Below are positions 58,559 through 64,000 of a stretch of DNA of 64,000 nt, in pieces (within the stretch, counting starts at the first letter, position 1; every line of letters starts with the position of its first letter). A program made the position numbers and the translations under genes. The stretch comes from Bradyrhizobium sp. 200 (GTDB taxonomy: Bacteria > Pseudomonadota > Alphaproteobacteria > Rhizobiales > Xanthobacteraceae): assembly GCF_023100945.1 (NCBI RefSeq), contig NZ_CP064689.1, positions 3,020,001-3,084,000 on the forward strand, in the 5' to 3' direction. The notes under the pieces were generated by a model, which did not search any database, was not told the origin of the DNA, and saw nothing but the letters and a program-made list of their open reading frames with translations.

Positions 58559-58867
58559 ATGGATATTAAGCAGACGGTCATCCTGCAACATGACGACGGT
58601 TCACTGTTGCTGTGCGACACGATCGAATGGCAAGGGAAGCTCTGGCTTGTGCCAGAATGGCTTGCAGGGGCAGAGAAAGGCACCGAAAGGCCAGCTCGGC
58701 TAATAGGATTGCATGGTCTACCCCTGCAGAAGGCACATCCGCCGTACCAAGCGGACTACATGCTCTCCACTCCACTGAGCAAAGACACCCTCGCAGGTGG
58801 ACGAGGGCAAGGGCTCGACGTGGTAGAGGCACCGGACATATTCCGGAACGTGGATACGTTGCAGTAG
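58559..58867 (+). CDS. hypothetical protein, AT-richer orphan
   Basis: A 102-residue protein starting at ATG 58559. It opens MDIKQTVILQHDDGSLLLCD and continues TIEWQGKLWLVPEWLAGAEK, with beta-strand-like alternation and no signal or membrane segment. I do not recognise a family. The surrounding DNA is visibly less GC-rich than the core genes, and a possible promoter (TTGACT at 58501, then GATAGC 16 bases on) lies upstream. It is probably horizontally acquired, with the next gene. Confidence 0.6.
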   Translation: MDIKQTVILQHDDGSLLLCDTIEWQGKLWLVPEWLAGAEKGTERPARLIGLHGLPLQKAHPPYQADYMLSTPLSKDTLAGGRGQGLDVVEAPDIFRNVDTLQ

Positions 58868-58979
58868 GGTTCATCTATTTTTTTGTTTGCTTTCTTTGCG
58901 GTTGTTTTCCTTTTTGGGTTATGCGGTTGCGGTTTCGTTTTGAAACTCAGGATATTTAGTCGGATCAGAGGATTTGGGC

Positions 58980-59501
58980 ATGGAAGCAATCCTGGAAGAG
59001 AATTCGGTTGATCCAGAATTACTACAACGACTTGGAAAGATCGTCATACTTTGGGCGTCTGTGGAAAGCTGGATTGCCTTCCTTTTGGGAACGCTGATGA
59101 ATGCGGACCTAGGCGCGTCCGGCTATCTTACCAACAATGTCTCCAGTGCCCTCCAGATAAAGTGCATCCGAGCGCTTTTGAGCGTTCACGCTCATAAAGA
59201 GCCAGCCACCAAGGGTGTGATCGATCTTCTGGACCGCGCCGACGAATTGCGCTCCGAACGTAATGAGCTGGTTCACGGACTCTGGCATACGATGGGATGC
59301 GCGCCCAAAACGGCTCTAGTCAACACAACGAACCTCGACAGGGCGGAGATAATTCGGGATCGTCTTATAACTGTTTCGGACCTCGATCAGCTTGTTGACG
59401 ATATTGAGACGTGGGTTAAGGACTACGCCACGCTTGGCGCTCGGATAGGCTTCCCGCGCAATCGTGGCGTTCCCGCATCTCTCTTTGTCGATCAACCCTG
59501 A
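58980..59501 (+). CDS. hypothetical HEPN-like helical protein
   Basis: A 173-residue all-helical protein from ATG 58980. A TTG two codons earlier is an alternative. It contains IVILWASVESWIAFLLGTLM and, near residue 94, ELRSERNELVHGLWHTM: an R94-N-x4-type motif ending at His99, like the Rx4-6H motif of HEPN RNases. The motif also occurs in non-catalytic HEPN-like proteins, so toxicity is only a possibility. The DNA is lower in GC than the neighbours. Its 3' end overlaps by 10 bases the end of a transposase remnant on the other strand, which suggests it travelled with that element. Confidence 0.65.
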   Translation: MEAILEENSVDPELLQRLGKIVILWASVESWIAFLLGTLMNADLGASGYLTNNVSSALQIKCIRALLSVHAHKEPATKGVIDLLDRADELRSERNELVHGLWHTMGCAPKTALVNTTNLDRAEIIRDRLITVSDLDQLVDDIETWVKDYATLGARIGFPRNRGVPASLFVDQP

Positions 59502-59764
59502 CTTGATCGTGGCGGCTTCTCTTTTCGTCTTTTCCACGAAAGGAACCGCCGCGCCTTCTGCTGAGGCGTGCGGGCTTTCGTCAAGCCGACTATCGTGAGA
59601 CGCTTGCCTTCGATACCCGAGAGGGCCTTTGCCGGACTTTCTCCATCGCTTTATGCCAAGCTTGGCGCGGTTGTTGTAGCGGAAATCAAATTCCGCCAGA
59701 TAACGCTTAGGGTGGGCTTCGCTGACGTGGTGATACATGCCATTGATGCCGCCCTTCAGCTCGT
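59492..59764 (-). pseudogene. IS1595-family transposase remnant (C-terminal fragment, frameshifted)
   Basis: On the minus strand from about 59764 the sequence encodes ELKGGINGMYHHVSEAHPKR then YLAEFDFRYNNRAKLGI, the characteristic end of IS1595-family DDE transposases (the HHVS...EFxFRYN block). A one-base shift near 59650 is needed to continue into AKALSGIEGKRLTIVGLTKA and on to a basic end (RTPQQKARRFLSWKRRKEKP) with a stop at 59492. The N-terminal zinc ribbon and catalytic DDE residues are missing. A palindrome begins four bases beyond the break. Confidence 0.8.
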
Positions 59765-59767
59765 GGG

Positions 59768-59836
59768 ATGGGTGGAGCGAAGCGATACCCATCGCGGTCA
59801 TGAATGCGATGATGGGTTTCGCTTCGCTCTACCCAT
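59768..59836. repeat. REP-like palindrome abutting the transposase remnant
   Basis: Left arm 59768-59793 (ATGGGTGGAGCGAAGCGATA then CCCATC) and right arm 59811-59836 (GATGGGTTTCGCTTCGCTCT then ACCCAT) are 26-base complements with two mismatches. This ATGGGT...CGCTTCGCTC...CCAT design is a common extragenic palindrome of Bradyrhizobium-like genomes. Confidence 0.7.
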
Positions 59837-60005
59837 TCGTGCCTCTCCCTCCGTCATTCCGGAGCGAGCGGAACCCGGCATGCACGAGCGGCCTGTCAGC
59901 AGAACCAAAATCGCAGGATGTCGCCGCAATGGCCTCATCAGCTTTATTTGCATCCCCCGATATCGTATTGTCGGGGCTCGATTATCACCGACCACTGGCC
60001 GCCGC
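59837..60005. other. short intergenic segment before the ATP12 gene
   Basis: The reading frame of the ATP12 gene stays open upstream through this segment and the palindrome, but the encoded residues do not resemble the family before MRELFDEVAGHSP. Nothing else is recognised here. Confidence 0.5.
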
Positions 60006-60779
60006 ATGCGTGAACTATTCGATGAAGTCGCCGGACATTCTCCGCTCGATCCGGAGGAGGCGGTGCGACGCGCCACGCGCGCGCCCCGGCGCAAGCGGTT
60101 CTACAAGGAGGCCGGCATCGCCGCGGCGGATAGCGGCTTTTCCGTTACGCTGGACGGCAAGCCGATCCGCACGCCCTCCGGCCGGCAGGTCGTCGCGCCG
60201 ACCAGTGGCATTGCCGAGCAGATCGCCGCCGAATGGAATGCGCAAGGCGAGACCATCGATCCCCTGACCATGCCGCTGACGCGCTTTGCCAACAGCGTCG
60301 CCGAGGTCACGGATCGCGTCGATGCGGTGGCCGACGATGTCGCCAAATATCTCGGCTCCGATCTGCTGTTCTATCGCGCCGGCCATCCCGAAGCGCTGGT
60401 CGCGCGCGAAGCCGCGCATTGGGACCCGGTGCTGTCCTGGGCAGCGAACGAACTCGGGGCCCACTTCATCCTGTCTGAGGGGATCGTGCATGCCGCCCAG
60501 CCGGAGCAGGCCATCAAGGCCGCCCGCGGCGTGTTTCCGGCCGACCCATGGTCAGTGGCCGCCCTGCATGTGGTGACGACGCTCACGGGCTCGGCGCTGC
60601 TGGCGCTGGCGCTGCTGCACGGCGTCCGCGATCCAGACCAGGTCTGGGCCGCTGCCCATGTCGATGAGGACTGGAACGCCGAGAAATGGGGCGTGGACGA
60701 GGAGGTGGCGGCCCGCCGGGCTGCCCGGCTGGTTGATTTCCGGGCCGCGGTGACCATTCTGGACGCCCTGAAGGCCTGA
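60006..60779 (+). CDS. ATP12-family F1 ATP synthase assembly chaperone
   Basis: A 257-residue ATP12 homologue from ATG 60006. RKRFYKEAGIAAADSGFSVT then LDGKPIRTPSGRQVVAP is the N-terminal hallmark, and the C-terminal WAAAHVDEDWNAEKWGVDEE contains the conserved acidic residue needed in yeast Atp12. It holds the alpha subunit of F1 before assembly. In alphaproteobacteria the gene usually lies near rluA. Here 2.8 kb of accessory DNA separates the two. The upstream open frame is not counted. Confidence 0.92.
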   Translation: MRELFDEVAGHSPLDPEEAVRRATRAPRRKRFYKEAGIAAADSGFSVTLDGKPIRTPSGRQVVAPTSGIAEQIAAEWNAQGETIDPLTMPLTRFANSVAEVTDRVDAVADDVAKYLGSDLLFYRAGHPEALVAREAAHWDPVLSWAANELGAHFILSEGIVHAAQPEQAIKAARGVFPADPWSVAALHVVTTLTGSALLALALLHGVRDPDQVWAAAHVDEDWNAEKWGVDEEVAARRAARLVDFRAAVTILDALKA

Positions 60780-60849
60780 GCGCCGCCTGCGGGTTAAGGA
60801 GAGGTTTACGACGCCGGGTTAGCCTGATGGCTTGGCCGAGACCTCACGC

Positions 60850-62418
60850 ATGGCGATTTCAATCAATCCCGTTCTCCCGGTGCTATCAGCCCAAGAGGCT
60901 GGCGGCGTGGCGCCCGAACTCGTGCTGCAGCCGGGGAGTGTGGTCAATGCCCAGGTCCTGAAAGTGCTGTCCGCCGATCTGGTGCGGATTGCGATCGCCA
61001 GCCTCTCGATCGACGTGGCCTCGGAAATTCCATTGCAGCAGGGCCAGAACCTGCAGCTTGCGGTATCCCAGACCAAGGATGGCGGCATCCGCCTCGCATT
61101 GCTCGGGCAGGGTGGCGACGCCGCGGCCGACGCCGTTACCTTGTCACCCGACGCGCTGGCCGATGCGGCAGCCAGCCGGCCGACCATCGTGTCACCGAAA
61201 AACGTGCTGACGCCGCTGGAGCGCGTCGCCGTCTCCGCCGCCGCCCAAGCCGCGGTGACCGAACAGGACAGCCTGGCGCCGCTGTTTGCCAATCTCGGCG
61301 CGGCGGTTTCCTCCAGCAGCCTGCCGCCGAAACTGCAAGCGGCCATTGCGCAGGTGCTGGCGCAACAGACCAGCCTCGACCAGAACCTCGACGGCGGCGA
61401 CATCAAGACGGCATTCCAGAAGTCCGGAATCTTCCTCGAAGCGTCGCTGGCGGCGGGCTCGGTCCCCTCGAACGGCGTTCCCGACCTCAAGGCCGCGCTG
61501 ATCGTGCTTCGCCAGACGCTGCAGTCGGCGCTCGGCAATTCAATGGTGGCGACGCCGGCGACACCGGCCGGGGCACAACAAGCCGCGTCGCCACAGGCCA
61601 CGGCGCCGTCTTTGCTGCCCAATCTCGATATGCAGGAAATCATGCTGCCGCAGGCGCGATTGCCCGCTGTCGAGAATCTCGGGGCGGCAGGCCAGGCCGC
61701 CCGCAATCCGCTCGCGGCGGCGCTTAACGCCGGACCTTCGGCCGGTGCGACCTTGAACCTGCTGCAGGAAGCGCTGCAGGAGCTTGGCAATCCGGTGCGG
61801 GTAGCCACCACGTCGAAAGACGTCCGTGGCGCGGACATGACCTTCCACACCAACACGCCGCCACCGCCGATCCGCGGCGCGCTGCCGGCGGCACAGCCCA
61901 TCGCGTCGCCCACCATCGCGCCGCATGCGCCGCTGGAGGCCACCGCGCATCATCTGCTCGATGACACCGACGCCGCCATTGCACGGCAGACCCTGCTGCA
62001 GGTCGCCTCCCTGCCGGACCGTATCGACATGTCGGCGCCGAAGGCCGACATGAATGTGCCGCGCTGGAATTTCGAGATACCCTTTGTGACGCCGCAGGGC
62101 ACGGCGATGGCGCAGTTCGAGATTTCCCGCGATGGCGGCAGCGAGGGCGTCGAGGCCGCCAGGCGGGTGTGGCGGGCGCGATTTTCGCTTGACGTCGAGC
62201 CGGCCGGTCCGGTTCACGCGCTGATATCGCTCACCGGCGACAAGACGTCGGTGCGGATCTGGGCGGAACGGCCCGCGACCGCAGAGCAACTGCGCGCCGG
62301 CGCATCCGACCTGAGCCGGGCCGAATTGCAGCCCGGCGATATCGTGATCCGCGACGGCGCGCCGCCGCAGCCCGCGCGCACCGCCCGTGCCGGCCATTTT
62401 CTGGACCGCGCGCTATGA
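60850..62418 (+). CDS. FliK-like flagellar hook-length control family protein
   Basis: A 522-residue protein starting at ATG 60850. The N-terminal part (LQPGSVVNAQVLKVLSADLV) and a long Ala/Pro-rich middle resemble molecular rulers. The C-terminal 120 residues (NFEIPFVTPQGTAMAQFEIS, then ISLTGDKTSVRIWAERPATA) match the FliK switch domain. It would control hook length or export specificity. No other flagellar genes are present except the FlhX gene, which overlaps it by four bases. An alternative is an orphan regulator of export. Confidence 0.78.
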   Translation: MAISINPVLPVLSAQEAGGVAPELVLQPGSVVNAQVLKVLSADLVRIAIASLSIDVASEIPLQQGQNLQLAVSQTKDGGIRLALLGQGGDAAADAVTLSPDALADAAASRPTIVSPKNVLTPLERVAVSAAAQAAVTEQDSLAPLFANLGAAVSSSSLPPKLQAAIAQVLAQQTSLDQNLDGGDIKTAFQKSGIFLEASLAAGSVPSNGVPDLKAALIVLRQTLQSALGNSMVATPATPAGAQQAASPQATAPSLLPNLDMQEIMLPQARLPAVENLGAAGQAARNPLAAALNAGPSAGATLNLLQEALQELGNPVRVATTSKDVRGADMTFHTNTPPPPIRGALPAAQPIASPTIAPHAPLEATAHHLLDDTDAAIARQTLLQVASLPDRIDMSAPKADMNVPRWNFEIPFVTPQGTAMAQFEISRDGGSEGVEAARRVWRARFSLDVEPAGPVHALISLTGDKTSVRIWAERPATAEQLRAGASDLSRAELQPGDIVIRDGAPPQPARTARAGHFLDRAL

Positions 62419-62681
62419 GCGTCGATACCAAAAGCAAGCTTGCGGTCGCGCTGCACTATGACAAGACCGGCGCCCCGCTTGTCGTGGCGAAGGGCAAAGG
62501 CGTCATCGGCGCCAAGATCATCGAACTCGCCCGGGAACATGACATCCCGATCGAGGAGAACGAGGTGCTGGCCGGCGCCCTGTCCCATGTCGAAATCGGC
62601 GACGAAATTCCGCCGGATCTCTACAAGGCGGTCGCCGAAGTGCTGGTGTTCGTGCTGCGGCTGTCGGGCCGCGTGCGCTGA
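62415..62681 (+). CDS. FlhX: FlhB cytoplasmic-domain homologue (EscU/YscU/FlhB family)
   Basis: An 88-residue protein equal to the C-terminal part of FlhB-type export switch proteins. The core YDKTGAPLVVAKGKGVIGAK resembles FlhB after its NPTH autocleavage site, but the NPTH itself is absent. It continues REHDIPIEENEVLAGALSHV. Such free-standing FlhX proteins substitute partly for the FlhB C-terminal domain. The overlap with the FliK-like gene (ATGA) fits, since FliK contacts this domain. Confidence 0.9.
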   Translation: MSVDTKSKLAVALHYDKTGAPLVVAKGKGVIGAKIIELAREHDIPIEENEVLAGALSHVEIGDEIPPDLYKAVAEVLVFVLRLSGRVR

Positions 62682-62704
62682 ATCCAAATCTCGGAAATGT
62701 CGCG

Positions 62705-63934
62705 TTACTCTATTCCCCACACGCGCGGATCGAGAAGCTCCGCCGGCGGCTTGATTTCGTCGAGGCTGACCGGACGTCGAGTCATGCGGACCGCGATCCA
62801 TTCCTGCACAGCATCCCGTTCCTCGATCGTGCGCCACTCCCGGCGATCCTTCAACACAACGCGGTCATTCGTCAGACATCTTGATCGGCCGGAGACGCCG
62901 TTTGTCATCAGGTAGAACCAACGGCAGGTCTCGCCCAGGATCGTCTCCGAGCGTTTCATATCGATCCACATTGTGCGGGATGTGTTCGCCGTATCCTCCG
63001 TCGCAGATGCCGGCTGAGTGATGGTGAGCCGCTTGGGTGCGCCGGATTCGTCCCAGACATGTTCAAAGCTCATCCAATCAGAATTGTGCGCGATCTCAAG
63101 TCGGCGGCGAACGCCGCTTACAGTCTCCTCGATCGACTGCCACGGACCATGCTGGCGCGTCGTCCGAACCGATTTTCCTGCATCGACGGACTGGCTCGAA
63201 AGCTCCAGGACTATCTCATAGCCTGATATTGCCGATGCTTCTGTTGGCGCAATCCGATCCCACCAATCCAGCGTCAAAAGTGTGCGCGGTGGCTTCACCT
63301 CGTCCACTGTGACCGGCCGGCGCTCCACGCGCGTTGCCACGGCGTATGTAATTACGTTGCCGTCGTAGATGGACCTTTGCCACAACTCGATGCCGTCATC
63401 CGTGACGCAACTCAAATCGAAAGGGCCCGCGCCGCCGGGGTTGCCGGATCTCGATACTTCCCACACCGTGCAGGTCTCGCCGAGATATGTCTGCCGTTCC
63501 CCGGTACTGCGCGGCGCGCGGTTGCGATAAGACAGATCGACACCACCACGCGAGAAAAACGCCGATGAAACTGAAGGCCGATCATCGACTGCAACGGCGC
63601 CATTGACGAAATAATAATTCACGAAACGGTAGCCGTCTCCAATCCGATCTACACGGGTCCAGTCTCCGTGATGGGTCACGCTTCGCTTGACCAATTTGGC
63701 ATACATGCGCTCGACCATGGTAACGACATAGTCGGGTTGCGAGGAGGTCGGAGCATACGGCGGATTGGCCGTCGCAGAGGCGGCAGCGGGGATGAAGATC
63801 GCTGCTACAAGAAAGATCGTCCGCAAGGCAAAATTCCCAAAGGTGTTGGTGGCGCACGCATTAGTAGCGTGGTGTTGCACCACGATCTTAGCGGGTCTGG
63901 AAGGGATGCGCATCCCTGGTATTTCGCTTGTCAT
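62705..63934 (-). CDS. secreted protein with internally duplicated domain
   Basis: A protein of up to 409 residues. A hydrophobic stretch IFLVAAIFIPAAASATA near residues 40-57 looks like a signal peptide, so the real start may be later (the ATG at 63913 or a TTG at 63826). The body consists of two similar halves: GETCTVWEV with RPVTVDEVKPPRTLL, and GETCRWFYL with RPVSLDEIKPPAELL. Paired cysteines occur in each half (GETC and SCVTDD or RCLTND). I do not recognise the family. It is probably periplasmic. Confidence 0.72.
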   Translation of the reverse strand: MTSEIPGMRIPSRPAKIVVQHHATNACATNTFGNFALRTIFLVAAIFIPAAASATANPPYAPTSSQPDYVVTMVERMYAKLVKRSVTHHGDWTRVDRIGDGYRFVNYYFVNGAVAVDDRPSVSSAFFSRGGVDLSYRNRAPRSTGERQTYLGETCTVWEVSRSGNPGGAGPFDLSCVTDDGIELWQRSIYDGNVITYAVATRVERRPVTVDEVKPPRTLLTLDWWDRIAPTEASAISGYEIVLELSSQSVDAGKSVRTTRQHGPWQSIEETVSGVRRRLEIAHNSDWMSFEHVWDESGAPKRLTITQPASATEDTANTSRTMWIDMKRSETILGETCRWFYLMTNGVSGRSRCLTNDRVVLKDRREWRTIEERDAVQEWIAVRMTRRPVSLDEIKPPAELLDPRVWGIE

Positions 63935-64000
63935 TATTTTACCACGATGTCGTCAGCATCGTCTCGTCATTCCTCAACCAGCCCGGATATCCCCGTGATC

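Noticed and set aside
58559..59501. HEPN/MNT toxin-antitoxin pair
   Set aside because: The upstream protein has no nucleotidyltransferase motif (GSxxxGxxxxxSDxD), and the genes are 112 bases apart.
59568..60005. N-terminal extension of the ATP12 gene
   Set aside because: It runs through the transposase remnant and the REP palindrome. The family sequence starts only at MRELFDEVAG.

Overview
The window is chromosomal DNA of an alphaproteobacterium of the Bradyrhizobium/Nitrobacteraceae type. The evidence is the high GC content, the order of the ribosomal and RNA polymerase genes, the short LID-less adenylate kinase, DUF1236-type and Gly/Tyr-rich secreted proteins, and intergenic palindromes typical of that group. 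Genus assignment is inferred from gene content and order, not from a search.

Layout. 1-3.8 kb: a truncated SDR dehydrogenase, a histidine phosphatase, a second SDR, a small secreted protein and a beta-lactamase-fold serine hydrolase. 3.9-6.7 kb: tRNA-Trp, then secE-nusG-rplK-rplA, closed by a strong terminator. 6.7-9.6 kb: a 2-hydroxyacid dehydrogenase and an ECF41-type sigma factor operon (frameshifted membrane protein, CxxC AhpD-like protein, sigma factor) with a near-consensus ECF41 promoter. 10.1-20.2 kb: rplJ-rplL-rpoB-rpoC. 20.2-28 kb: a LuxR-type regulator, an FAD-oxidoreductase/methyltransferase fusion, an ABC exporter with acidic ends, a MOSC protein that appears inserted beside a second copy of the ABC gene's 3' end, and a flavoprotein. 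28.6-47.7 kb: one continuous str-S10-spc-alpha cluster (rpsL, rpsG, fusA, tuf, rpsJ through rplO, secY, adk, rpsM, rpsK, rpoA, rplQ), with three related palindromes after tuf, rpsM and rpoA. 47.8-57.1 kb: a GreA/B-like factor, small proteins, a frameshifted alcohol dehydrogenase beside a divergent HxlR regulator, HtrA protease, RarA, a TPR-like protein, an esterase and an RluA pseudouridine synthase. 57.2-60 kb: an accessory patch with an amidohydrolase, two AT-richer orphan genes (one HEPN-like), an IS1595-family transposase remnant and a REP-like palindrome. 60-64 kb: ATP12 chaperone, a FliK-like/FlhX pair and a secreted protein with an internal duplication.

Most of the window is core information processing: transcription (rpoB, rpoC, rpoA, nusG), translation (about 30 ribosomal proteins, EF-G, EF-Tu) and secretion (secE, secY). 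The unusual material lies at the joints: a histone-H1-like tail on adenylate kinase, intra-operon palindromes, the duplicated ABC tail around the MOSC gene, the ECF41 regulon with its readable promoter, and the HEPN-like gene tail-to-tail with a dead IS1595 transposase. No CRISPR array, rRNA operon, prophage or intact insertion sequence is present.
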